From Parabacteroides sp. (GTDB taxonomy: Bacteria; Bacteroidota; Bacteroidia; Bacteroidales; Tannerellaceae): a stretch of DNA of 64,000 nucleotides. This document shows, one piece after another, positions 1 to 7,729 of this stretch; positions within the stretch are counted from its first letter, which is position 1, and the number at the start of each line of letters is the position of its first letter. The stretch lies in NCBI GenBank assembly GCA_017481945.1, contig JAFUOJ010000010.1, positions 62,001-126,000 of the forward strand, in the 5' to 3' direction. The notes beneath the pieces were generated by a model, which saw only the letters and a program-made list of their open reading frames with translations, searched no databases and had not been told where the DNA came from. Position numbers and translations under genes: made by a program.

Positions 1-110
1 GGGGCATTCCCCGGACACATACTTTCAAAAGCTGCTGCTCGTATCGTTCGATTACGCAAGGTTAAAGGTCCGATTTTACCCGGCGTAAAAAGTATAGATT
101 CTTTTCCCAT
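1..110 (-). CDS. NADH:flavin oxidoreductase (old yellow enzyme family), N-terminal fragment
   Basis: Only the first 36 codons are inside the window; the gene runs off the left edge. The reading starts MGKESILFTPGKIGPL and continues LRNRTIRAAAFESMCPGNAP, the N-terminal strand and first FMN-barrel turn of the old yellow enzyme family (a LF-PxKIGxxxLKNRI pattern). The ATG at 110 lies 26 bases after the stop of the SRD5A-like gene on the same strand, so the two are probably co-transcribed. Known biology: in some gut Bacteroidetes a 5-alpha-reductase, a flavin-dependent 5-beta-reductase and a 3-beta-HSDH are clustered and convert 3-oxo-delta4-lithocholic acid. By context this could be the 5-beta-reductase. 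The family is supported; the substrate is inference, since the catalytic part is not visible. Confidence 0.8.
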   Translation of the reverse strand, partial: MGKESILFTPGKIGPLTLRNRTIRAAAFESMCPGNA

Positions 111-135
111 TTTTTATCAAAGAGTAATTTTTAAG

Positions 136-903
136 TTAATAGATAAAAGGAATCACTCGTTTCCGATTTCCTATTTCATTGCCAAACATGGCTTTATATT
201 TATGATAGATCGTATTGGCCCGAGGTATTAAGTTGGCTGCTGTCCACCAAGCGAAGACGGCTCCACTTGCGCTCCATGTAAGGATGGCAAATCCGCACCA
301 TTCCAATATTTCACCAAAATAGTTGGCTGATGTCACGTAGTTGAATACTCCCCCCTTAGGTAGATAATGGTTCGTATCTCCCGGCTTACGTAGATGACGG
401 ACGATATGGTCCGAATGGAGATTGATTCCCATCCCGATAAAGAAGAGGAGTGTCCCTATGAGGAATTGTGGGCTATAGAGCCAACTTTGTGTGTACATAT
501 CCTCCGGTGCTAAATAGAAAAGCCATTCGCCTTGCATGTATCCATTTAGGATATTGAAGGTAATTCCCATTAGCATAATACCGATAGGCATTTTACTTTT
601 CCCCTTCATCAATAGCGGGAAGACGAAGGAACGTTGAATGTAATGCAATTCAAAGAATAGGAACATGAGGAGGGGAGCAGTCTCGAATTGTCGTTCCGAG
701 CCACTCCATAGTAGAAGCATAACGATAAAGACCGGCGCTTCCATACAGATCCACGCTACCCGATTGGATATTGGGAATCCCCATTTCTTATCGAATAGCA
801 TACCATAGCCTGCTTCAACGAAGTATAGTGCTATAAAAACAATGGCAGCGATCACTGCCATTATTGTTAGAAATATCGAGAAATACTCATTCGTCATTTC
901 CAT
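136..903 (-). CDS. SRD5A-like 3-oxo-5-alpha-steroid 4-dehydrogenase (5-alpha-reductase)
   Basis: A 255-residue polytopic membrane protein closely resembling human steroid 5-alpha-reductases 1 and 2. Family signatures are present: HYIQRSFVFPLL near residue 87, INLHSDHIVRHLRKPGDT near 160-177, and GGVFNYVTSANYFGEILEW in the C-terminal third, ending IPFIY. Glu55 (in MEAP) and Tyr88 (in LHYIQR) align by eye with the catalytic Glu57 and Tyr91 of SRD5A2. The family reduces the delta4 double bond of 3-oxo-delta4 steroids with NADPH. The start overlaps the end of the upstream response-regulator gene by 17 bases, and an old yellow enzyme gene follows 26 bases downstream. Homologs in gut Bacteroidetes act on 3-oxo-delta4 bile acids, giving allo-bile acids. 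Family is confident; bile acids rather than host steroid hormones as substrate is inference. A second Met lies at residue 3. Confidence 0.88.
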   Translation of the reverse strand: MEMTNEYFSIFLTIMAVIAAIVFIALYFVEAGYGMLFDKKWGFPISNRVAWICMEAPVFIVMLLLWSGSERQFETAPLLMFLFFELHYIQRSFVFPLLMKGKSKMPIGIMLMGITFNILNGYMQGEWLFYLAPEDMYTQSWLYSPQFLIGTLLFFIGMGINLHSDHIVRHLRKPGDTNHYLPKGGVFNYVTSANYFGEILEWCGFAILTWSASGAVFAWWTAANLIPRANTIYHKYKAMFGNEIGNRKRVIPFIY

Positions 904-1588
904 GTGTAGATAGTTTATACCCCTTTCCGTGGTAATTAATAATCTTGATTAATGGGTCCTCCTGTAGGATTTTACGTAGCTTAGTGATGTAGACGTCCAT
1001 ACTACGTGCATTGAAATAATTGTCGCTTTTCCAAATGATATGGAGGATATAGGAGCGATCTACTACGTCGTTCCCATGTAAACACAACAGGTGTAACAAC
1101 TCGCTTTCTTTCGTGGTCAATTTGATCACCCGGTCTTCAACCTTTAGAAGTTGCTTTTGGGATTCAAATTTAAACTTACCGAAACGAAAATTCTTCGCTG
1201 TCTGTCTTGACTCCGGTTCATATCGACGTATGATTGCTTTGATACGTGCCAATAGGACGTCATAGTCGAAAGGAATGCGTATCACATCGTCCGCCTCTAA
1301 ACTAAAGAGCAAATGGAGATCCTCTCTACTCGGCTGGTCAAGCAAGTAGATGATAGGAATTGGGTTATCAGCCCCTCGGATAAGGTTAGATAAGGTATGC
1401 ACCCCTTTTTCCAACGGATGATATTGAATGATACAGATGTTGAATTTATCGAATGCAAAAGCGTGATAGGCTTCGTTTTCGGAATCAAAAGCCTGTACTT
1501 TTTGTCCCATGAATTTCAACTGTTCTCTCATGGATTCTCCCTGCTTGCGGTCTTTATTGAAAATGAGTATGTTAAATTTATTATCCAT
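887..1588 (-). CDS. Atypical OmpR-family response regulator (RprY-like) with degenerate receiver
   Basis: Length 233 residues from the ATG at 1588; an upstream in-frame extension exists but lacks family character. The C-terminal winged helix (about 130-230) is strongly RprY-like, with LTTKESELL, DNYFNARSMDVYITKLRK and HGKGYKL. The receiver fold is kept but its phosphorylation chemistry is lost: the phospho-acceptor position is Gln55 (in NICIIQYHPL), the switch Thr is Leu (in IIYLLDQP) and the conserved Lys before PF is Ile (in VIRIPFD). It therefore probably works without phosphorylation by a histidine kinase, perhaps by dimerisation or ligand binding. It is the first visible gene of the operon and overlaps the 5-alpha-reductase gene by 17 bases, suggesting translational coupling. 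No partner kinase is visible. Confidence 0.88.
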   Translation of the reverse strand: MDNKFNILIFNKDRKQGESMREQLKFMGQKVQAFDSENEAYHAFAFDKFNICIIQYHPLEKGVHTLSNLIRGADNPIPIIYLLDQPSREDLHLLFSLEADDVIRIPFDYDVLLARIKAIIRRYEPESRQTAKNFRFGKFKFESQKQLLKVEDRVIKLTTKESELLHLLCLHGNDVVDRSYILHIIWKSDNYFNARSMDVYITKLRKILQEDPLIKIINYHGKGYKLSTHGNDE

Positions 1589-1639
1589 TATATTGCTCTT
1601 GATTGTACTACAATCTTCTTTCTTCTTAGGTTCACGTCG

Positions 1640-1647
1640 CAAATATA
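1640..1647 (-). promoter_or_regulatory. Probable -7 element of the reductase operon
   Basis: On the minus strand this reads TATATTTG, matching the Bacteroidetes -7 consensus TAnnTTTG, about 50 bases upstream of the regulator start at 1588. I see no clear TTTG at the expected -33 spacing. Confidence 0.45.
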
Positions 1648-1805
1648 ATAAAAACAATGGAATAAAAGGGAAAAATACTTAATTGATTAATTTTGATTAA
1701 ATAAATTAGAATGTTTTACGAGTCTCCGGATTCGTCTAAAACGATAGTCTGATACCTCTTTGATGTTGAAAGACTGTTATTCTTTGGTAAAAAATGAAAC
1801 ATCCC

Positions 1806-1834
1806 TTTGCTTTTGGAAAAATTATGTACCTTTG
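1806..1834 (+). promoter_or_regulatory. Probable promoter of the AraC-family gene
   Basis: TACCTTTG at 1827-1834 matches the -7 consensus exactly. A TTTG at 1806-1809 lies 17 bases upstream, slightly closer than the usual 19-21. The AraC start follows 30 bases downstream. Confidence 0.5.
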
Positions 1835-1864
1835 CCGAAAACTCTATAATCAATACAAAAAGAG

Positions 1865-2776
1865 ATGATGACACTTCCTATAATCGAATTGGAAAGGCTA
1901 AATCAAAGTATGACTTCCCGAGATAGCTATCAAGATGTTCTTTCTATTGTAGATGTAAATGGCAATATAGATATTGAACATTCTGACTCTCCGGACCGGT
2001 TTCAGCCTATGCGTTTGGACGCTTTGTTGATGGTGTTGACGTTAGAAGGCACGTTTGAAGTAAAATTGGATTATGTCCCTTACGTGGTCGGTCCGAATAG
2101 TTTTGTAATGATAATGCCTACGCATGCCAGTCAGTTCCAAAAGATTAGTTCTGATTTTAAAGGAAGAGTGATTATTGCCTCAAAAGGCTTTTTAGAGGAT
2201 TTGAGACAAAATGCTTTTGCGAGACCAGGTTCATTTTCTAACTATATGGAGGCTCGAAAGAATCCTTATACTTCATTAGAACCTGCGGAGGCTACTAAGC
2301 TGGATACTTGCATACAGATCCTACGGGAGAAAATGCGTGAAGATACTCATTTCTTCCAAAAAGAGTTGGTTATGAACTCCTTCATCGGATTCCTGTTGGA
2401 GTTGGGCAACATTATGAGTACCAAGAAGGGAGGCTTTATTCGTCCTACGCCCTCTCGTAAAGAGGAACTGTTCGAACAATTCCTTCAACTTCTTTTCGAG
2501 CATTGCAAGGAGAAACACGTCGTTACTTTCTACGCTGAAAAATTGTTTATTACTCCTCAATATTTATCTCTCATATTGAAAGATTTGACGGGTAAGTCAG
2601 CCAATAAATGGATTGATGACGCCCTGATAGCCGAGGCTAAAATCCTTTTGAAAACTCCTCAAGCAACCGTTCAACAGGTGGCTGACATCTTGCATTTCTC
2701 AGACCAATCCACGTTTGGGAAATTCTTCAAGAAACATGTTGGAGTCTCTCCTATGGAGTACCGCAAGTCTTCGTAA
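1865..2776 (+). CDS. AraC-family transcriptional regulator
   Basis: A 303-residue regulator. The N-terminal ~170 residues form a cupin-like sensing domain, the part around YVVGPNSFVMIMPTHASQF being typical. The C-terminal ~100 residues carry the double helix-turn-helix of the AraC/XylS family: FYAEKLFITPQYLSLILKD, then VQQVADILHFSDQSTFGKFF and GVSPMEYRKS. It acts in the cytoplasm as a DNA-binding regulator. It is transcribed divergently from the atypical regulator/5-alpha-reductase operon across about 276 bases, so that operon is a plausible target, although AraC-type autoregulation alone would also fit. It ends 11 bases from the convergent DUF308 gene. Two Met codons in a row open the frame and either could be used. 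The effector is unknown. Confidence 0.9.
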   Translation: MMTLPIIELERLNQSMTSRDSYQDVLSIVDVNGNIDIEHSDSPDRFQPMRLDALLMVLTLEGTFEVKLDYVPYVVGPNSFVMIMPTHASQFQKISSDFKGRVIIASKGFLEDLRQNAFARPGSFSNYMEARKNPYTSLEPAEATKLDTCIQILREKMREDTHFFQKELVMNSFIGFLLELGNIMSTKKGGFIRPTPSRKEELFEQFLQLLFEHCKEKHVVTFYAEKLFITPQYLSLILKDLTGKSANKWIDDALIAEAKILLKTPQATVQQVADILHFSDQSTFGKFFKKHVGVSPMEYRKSS

Positions 2777-2787
2777 GCGCGGGTGTG

Positions 2788-3315
2788 TTATTCTATCATC
2801 CGTTTTCTGAACTTATACCAGTTGATTAACTCCGAGAGCCCGTAAATCAAGCAGGCTACCCCAAAGATCACGAACGTATTGGCAGCAGCCCCAAAAGGGT
2901 AAGCAAGGATCATAATCCCCGTGATGAGGATGAGTATTGGGATGATATAAAACCCCCAAGGGACCCTGTTCCACTTGCGAGCTGTTATGAGCGAAGCTAC
3001 TTGCTGACCGCCTGCTACTACCAAGATGGCTCCCAATAGGTACATCAAGATATTAACAAACAACCCCGGCATGGCAACTAAGCAGGCTCCGAACAGGATA
3101 CTGCCCGCCCCTTCGAGCGGAAACATCGGGCTGGGTTCACCCTCGACTTTCTCACGAGTGAAATGGTGGAGTAGCGTGAAGACGCCTGGAATCATGAAAC
3201 AAATACCGATGGTGATCACCAAGTAGGTAATTGCAACTTCTGGCCAAAGGACTAAAATAAGTCCTAAGACGACAGCAAACAGAGAGCGGAGGATGGAGCT
3301 ATTTAAACTAATCAT
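2788..3315 (-). CDS. HdeD/DUF308-family small integral membrane protein
   Basis: A 175-residue inner-membrane protein with about six hydrophobic segments arranged as three two-helix repeats (residues 7-42, 68-105 and 116-165), each with the small-residue-rich pattern of the DUF308/HdeD family, for example LRSLFAVVLGLILVLWP and GFYIIPILILITGIMILAYP. In E. coli HdeD is linked to acid resistance; in Bacteroidetes the role is not established. It stands alone, convergent with the AraC gene. The 240 bases between it and the tRNA contain no other gene I can support. Confidence 0.85.
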   Translation of the reverse strand: MISLNSSILRSLFAVVLGLILVLWPEVAITYLVITIGICFMIPGVFTLLHHFTREKVEGEPSPMFPLEGAGSILFGACLVAMPGLFVNILMYLLGAILVVAGGQQVASLITARKWNRVPWGFYIIPILILITGIMILAYPFGAAANTFVIFGVACLIYGLSELINWYKFRKRMIE

Positions 3316-3557
3316 ATTGGAGACGCTTTATGTAGATAACAACAAAATGCCTGTTGTTTTCTTTTAAACAAAGAAAAAAAATCTTTTGTGATTGTCCAAA
3401 AATAGGAGCGGTAAAAAGAGTAAAATCTGTTAAAGGTACGGGGGCTGTACTTTATTTGGAAAAAAGAAAACGTATCCTTACCTTTTGTTTGTGTAGACAA
3501 GAGGTAAGGATATGCTAAACTTAAATTTACATATTATGGAGAAATACGGAAAAAGTG

Positions 3558-3630
3558 AGCGGTAGGCGAGGCTCGAACTCGTGACCCTTAGCTTGGGAAG
3601 CTAATGCTCTACCAACTGAGCTACTACCGC
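3558..3630 (-). tRNA. tRNA-Gly (anticodon CCC)
   Basis: Read on the minus strand the segment folds as a cloverleaf. The acceptor stem GCGGTAG pairs with CTACCGC, the D-arm contains AGCTCAGTTGGTAGAGC, and the anticodon stem TTAGC/GCTAA encloses the loop TTCCCAA, giving anticodon CCC. The T-loop is TTCGAGC. The discriminator base is T (U73), as usual for bacterial tRNA-Gly. CCA is not encoded (the next bases are CAC). The first T-stem pair is an A-C mismatch. It stands alone, antisense to and upstream of argB. Confidence 0.95.
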
Positions 3631-3670
3631 ATTAGGATGGCGCAAAAGTATATAATTATTTTAATTTTTG

Positions 3671-3678
3671 TACCTTTG
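3671..3678 (+). promoter_or_regulatory. -7 element of the argB promoter
   Basis: TACCTTTG is an exact match to TAnnTTTG, 28 bases upstream of the argB start. The -33 region is AT-rich without a clear TTTG. Confidence 0.55.
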
Positions 3679-3706
3679 ACCCCGAAAAATTTTAAAAGAA
3701 AATGAA

Positions 3707-4474
3707 ATGGAGAAGCTTACACTGATAAAAGTTGGAGGTAAGATTGTCGAAGAGGAAGAGACTCTCCGTCGTCTATTGAATGATTTTTCGCATGTAGAAG
3801 GATATAAAGTGCTGGTGCATGGTGGAGGACGTTCCGCTACGAAACTGGCTGCCCAGCTGGGTATTGAGAGTAAGATGGTGAACGGACGCCGTATCACGGA
3901 CGCTGAAATGTTGAAGGTCGTTACGATGGTATATGGAGGATTGGTGAATAAAAACATTGTAGCGGGATTGCAAGCGATGGGTGTTAATGCACTGGGGTTG
4001 ACTGGAGCGGATATGAACCTCATGTGCTCAGATAAACGTCCGGTAGGCGAAGTAGATTATGGTTTTGTGGGTGATGTGAAAGAGGTCAATACTGACCTGT
4101 TAGCAGCACTGATTCATCAGGGAATTGTTCCCGTATTGGCTCCTTTGACGCATGATAAGCAGGGACACATGTTGAACACGAATGCCGATACGATCGCTGG
4201 TGAAGCAGCTAAAGCATTGGCTAAGCATTTCGAGGTAACTTTGATGTTCTGCTTTGAAAAAAAAGGTGTCTTGAGAGATGAAAATGATGATGAGAGCGTA
4301 ATCCCGGAGATTGACCGGAATGCCTTCCGGCAGTACGTGGAGGAGGGAGTCATTCAAGGGGGAATGATACCGAAGTTGGAAAATGCCTTCCAAGCAATTG
4401 ACGCAGGGGTTAAACAGGTTATCATTACACAAGCCTCTGAAATTCATTTAGGAAAAGGAACACGTGTCCATTAA
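3707..4474 (+). CDS. argB: Acetylglutamate (or succinylglutamate) kinase
   Basis: A 255-residue amino-acid kinase. The N-terminal IKVGGKIVEE is the phosphate-binding Lys-Gly-Gly loop, LVHGGGRSATKLAAQLG is the substrate-binding motif, and LNTNADTIAGEAAKALAK plus GGMIPKLENAFQAI are the typical C-terminal ArgB motifs. The enzyme phosphorylates the N-acylated glutamate gamma-carboxylate, the second step of arginine synthesis. In Bacteroides the pathway uses N-succinyl rather than N-acetyl intermediates, so the in vivo substrate may be N-succinylglutamate; that is family knowledge, not visible here. An ATG five bases upstream is out of frame. No other arginine genes are adjacent; a tandem ABC ATPase follows directly and may be co-transcribed. 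Confidence 0.93.
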   Translation: MEKLTLIKVGGKIVEEEETLRRLLNDFSHVEGYKVLVHGGGRSATKLAAQLGIESKMVNGRRITDAEMLKVVTMVYGGLVNKNIVAGLQAMGVNALGLTGADMNLMCSDKRPVGEVDYGFVGDVKEVNTDLLAALIHQGIVPVLAPLTHDKQGHMLNTNADTIAGEAAKALAKHFEVTLMFCFEKKGVLRDENDDESVIPEIDRNAFRQYVEEGVIQGGMIPKLENAFQAIDAGVKQVIITQASEIHLGKGTRVH

Positions 4475-4487
4475 TGTAACCCATTCG

Positions 4488-5957
4488 ATGAAAGATAAAA
4501 AAACAGTGATAGAGATTCGGAACGTTGTGACCCGGTTGCCCGAACTGCGTTTCGAGGAACCGGTCAACTGGCAGATTGACGAAGGGCAGCAATGGGCTGT
4601 CATCGGTCCGAATGGAGCTGGAAAGACTTTGATTGCGGATATTCTTCAGCGTAAGTTTGCCTTGAAGGAGGGTGAAGTACGGTGGGGGTATGAAGGTTCC
4701 GCGAGTGATGGAGTCAAGAGTATAGCTTTCAAGGATATTTATTCCTTGGCCGATTGTCGTAATTCCTATTACCAGCAACGTTGGCACTCGACTGAGTCGG
4801 ATGAAATGCCTACGGTTGCGGAGCTATTAGGAGAACATGCAGAGGAGGAGGACTTTCATCAAATCTTATCTTTATTTGGCATAGAGGAGTTCCTTCCGAA
4901 GAAGATCATCTTCCTATCCAGTGGTGAATTACGAAAATTCTTGGTGATTCGCACCCTCTTAAAACGTCCACGAGTCTTGATATTGGATAATCCCTTTATC
5001 GGTTTAGACGCCCCTTCGAGAGCTGTTCTTGTGGACATGTTACAACGGATGACCCATCTGGAGGGAGTTCAAGTCATTTTACTCCTGTCCAATCCCGAAG
5101 AGATCCCCGAGATGATTACTCATGTTTTACCTGTAAAACAACGCCGATGTTTCCCGACTTGTACACGCGAGGAGTTTTTACAACATTCCCAATTGATAGC
5201 TGAACTATTTCCTACGGAAGGAGTAAATGCCGTAGAACGGGTTGCACCTATCGTACTTCCGCTGGCCGAACCGAAGGAGCCGGCTACGCATGAGGTGACC
5301 TTCCGCATGGAGTATGTCTCCATCAAGTATGGCAATCGGACGATTCTCAAGGATTTAGATTGGGAGGTAAAGAACGGAGAAAAATGGGCCTTGTTCGGAC
5401 CTAATGGGGCTGGTAAGTCCACTTTATTGAGTTTGATTTATGCAGACAATCCGCAATCGTATGCCAACACGCTTTATCTTTTTGATCGGAAGCGAGGCTC
5501 AGGTGAAAGTATCTGGGATATTAAAAAACGAATCGGATATGTCTCTCCCGAAATGCATCTGTTCTATATGGAGAATGTACCTACCTTACGAATCGTAGGT
5601 TCCGGTTTCTTTGATTCCATCGGCTTATACCGGAAGTGTACAGAGGAGCAGGAGAAGATCGCTTTGGCATGGATGCACCTCTTGGGAATAGAGGAGTTGA
5701 AGGAGCGTTCTTTCTTGACGCTTTCCTCCGGAGAGCAACGTTTGGCCCTCTTGGCCCGTGCTTTCGTGAAGGATCCTGACTTGATCATATTAGACGAGCC
5801 CTTACATGGGTTGGATGTAAGTAATAAAAAGCGGGCAGCTGCAATTATTGAGCAGTTCTGCGCTCGTCCGGGAAAGACCCTTATCTACGTGACGCACTAT
5901 CCGCAAGAGTTACCCGCTTGCGTAAATAAACAGTTTGAGTTAGTGAAACATTCTTAA
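4488..5957 (+). CDS. Tandem ABC ATPase, ModF/PhrA-like
   Basis: A 489-residue soluble protein with two ABC ATPase domains and no membrane segments. Domain 1 (about 5-220) has Walker A GPNGAGKT and a signature FLSSGELRK followed by VLILDNPF, in which the usual catalytic Glu after the Walker B Asp is Asn. Domain 2 (about 270-485) has Walker A GPNGAGKST, signature LSSGEQR and Walker B LIILDEP. The layout fits the ModF/PhrA group, which lacks a permease partner and whose role is unclear (molybdate-related or DNA-repair-related names are historical). I chose the ATG at 4488; a GTG at 4464 overlapping argB would add eight residues. The degenerate first Walker B suggests asymmetric ATP hydrolysis. 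Confidence 0.85.
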   Translation: MKDKKTVIEIRNVVTRLPELRFEEPVNWQIDEGQQWAVIGPNGAGKTLIADILQRKFALKEGEVRWGYEGSASDGVKSIAFKDIYSLADCRNSYYQQRWHSTESDEMPTVAELLGEHAEEEDFHQILSLFGIEEFLPKKIIFLSSGELRKFLVIRTLLKRPRVLILDNPFIGLDAPSRAVLVDMLQRMTHLEGVQVILLLSNPEEIPEMITHVLPVKQRRCFPTCTREEFLQHSQLIAELFPTEGVNAVERVAPIVLPLAEPKEPATHEVTFRMEYVSIKYGNRTILKDLDWEVKNGEKWALFGPNGAGKSTLLSLIYADNPQSYANTLYLFDRKRGSGESIWDIKKRIGYVSPEMHLFYMENVPTLRIVGSGFFDSIGLYRKCTEEQEKIALAWMHLLGIEELKERSFLTLSSGEQRLALLARAFVKDPDLIILDEPLHGLDVSNKKRAAAIIEQFCARPGKTLIYVTHYPQELPACVNKQFELVKHS

Positions 5958-5969
5958 AAAAAGAGGATA

Positions 5970-7718
5970 ATGAAATTGAATAAAATTAATGCTTGGGTAT
6001 TTGTGTGGGGATTTTTGGTCTATTTATTATTGACAAGATTTCAATATCATTTTTTCTATATAGAACAGAATCAGTTATTCTTAAACGTTAATTCCTATGG
6101 GATAGCTAAGTTAGCTCAGGTGGGAGGGTTATCAGGTCTTCTCTCAGAGTTCCTAGTTCAATTCTTTATCTATCCTTATGCCGGACCTCTTATCGTAGCT
6201 ACATTATTGACGGGGGTAGGGATGGCTACGCAGGGAGTCTTAAGGCTGGTGGCTCCAAAATCCCCTTTTTTTATCGCTCCGATACTTCCCATGCTGGCAC
6301 TTTTATTCGTACACTTTGATTTTTATTATCGCATACAGGGGACGATAAGCTACTTGATGATGTTACTCTTTATGTATGGTTATATGAACATCTCACGTCC
6401 TTCTTATCGTTTGATAGCCGGAGCCCTCTTGGCACCTCTTTTATTTGGAATAGGAGGATCTGTTGCGCTTCTTTTTGTCCTTTTGGTAGCCTTGTATGAA
6501 ATACTCAAAAAAACATCTCAATGGTATTTGGCTTGGATAGGACTTGCCGAGGTTTGTCTTTTAGGAATCCTTTCGACCCATGCAGGATGGTTGGGTGAAT
6601 ATCGTTTTAGCTTGACTCCTGAGCTTTATTATCATCATAAACTCCATCCGCAGGGAGTGATCTATTTCGCTTGGATTATTCTGCCTATCCTGTTCCTTAT
6701 CGTAACCTGTTGGAAGAAAAATGAGAAAGAAGAGAAGAGTAAGTTGGAGTTCGTCTTAATAATACTACAAGTAACCCTTGTTCTCTTCCTATTGAATAGA
6801 GGAATAGCGATATATGGAGATTCCAAGAACGCAAAATTGAAGGAGTTGGACTATTATTCTCGTACGGAGCAGTGGGATAAGACGATCCAAGCGTGTCAGG
6901 GAAATTTGACCAACTATCTCTATGTATGTCATTTGAATATGGCATTGGCCAACCGGGGAGAATTGGCCGATAAAATGTTTCATTATAATCAAATGGGCGT
7001 AGAAGGACTGATCGTCCCTTGGAATAAACAGGAGCATGTCTCATGCTTATTAAGCGATGTCTATTTTACAATGGGGGCTATTGCCTCCTCGCAAGAGATG
7101 GCATTTGAAGCTTATGTGAGTGCGATGGGGGATGGAAACCCTCGGATGTTAAAACGCTTAGTACAAACGAACCTGATCTTTGGGGATTATCCCGTAGCCG
7201 AAAAGTATATATCTACCTTAGAAAAAACATCGGGATATGAGGAATGGGCTACTTCCCAACGTCAATATCTTTATAATGACGAGGCAATCAAGAATGATTC
7301 GATTTTAGGAACTCGTAGGGTGATGTTACCTAAAAAGAACACATTGACCGTATTGGAGGAGCTTACGGATGAGTTAGACCATTTGTTGGAGAATGGATCT
7401 GGGAATAAAGCTACATTGCAATATTTAGGGGCAATCTATTTATTAACGAAGAATTTAGACGGATTTAAGGCGTTAGTCGAGAAATATTATGGAACGAAAG
7501 TCTTACCCATATTACCGGTTCACTTCCAAGAGGCAATCATTGTGATGTCGGAAAAGAATGCGGAGTATTGGAAACGTTTCAACCTATCGGACGCTATTGT
7601 TTCCCGTTTTGAAGAATATAAAAAGCAGGTACTTGCTAATCGGAATCATAGCGGAGTAGCCGGATTATTAAATCGAGCGTATGGAAATACCTATTGGTTT
7701 TACTATATGTTTAAGTGA
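5970..7718 (+). CDS. DUF6057-family multi-pass membrane protein
   Basis: A 582-residue protein. The first ~280 residues contain about eight to ten hydrophobic segments, starting with WVFVWGFLVYLLLTRFQYHF. The C-terminal ~300 residues are soluble, helical and repeat-like (for example YYSRTEQWDKTIQACQGNL), probably TPR-like. I recognise it as the Bacteroidetes DUF6057 group, which has no established function. It starts 12 bases after the ABC ATPase gene and is followed after 11 bases by the PD40/heme-motif lipoprotein, so the three are very likely one operon. The pairing with the PD40 lipoprotein suggests a shared envelope role, which is inference. Confidence 0.75.
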   Translation: MKLNKINAWVFVWGFLVYLLLTRFQYHFFYIEQNQLFLNVNSYGIAKLAQVGGLSGLLSEFLVQFFIYPYAGPLIVATLLTGVGMATQGVLRLVAPKSPFFIAPILPMLALLFVHFDFYYRIQGTISYLMMLLFMYGYMNISRPSYRLIAGALLAPLLFGIGGSVALLFVLLVALYEILKKTSQWYLAWIGLAEVCLLGILSTHAGWLGEYRFSLTPELYYHHKLHPQGVIYFAWIILPILFLIVTCWKKNEKEEKSKLEFVLIILQVTLVLFLLNRGIAIYGDSKNAKLKELDYYSRTEQWDKTIQACQGNLTNYLYVCHLNMALANRGELADKMFHYNQMGVEGLIVPWNKQEHVSCLLSDVYFTMGAIASSQEMAFEAYVSAMGDGNPRMLKRLVQTNLIFGDYPVAEKYISTLEKTSGYEEWATSQRQYLYNDEAIKNDSILGTRRVMLPKKNTLTVLEELTDELDHLLENGSGNKATLQYLGAIYLLTKNLDGFKALVEKYYGTKVLPILPVHFQEAIIVMSEKNAEYWKRFNLSDAIVSRFEEYKKQVLANRNHSGVAGLLNRAYGNTYWFYYMFK

Positions 7719-7729
7719 AATAGAAAAAT

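Noticed and set aside
1..231. An open plus-strand frame across the left edge into the 5-alpha-reductase region
   Set aside because: It has no recognisable protein character, while the minus strand gives a clear old yellow enzyme N-terminus and the SRD5A-like C-terminus.
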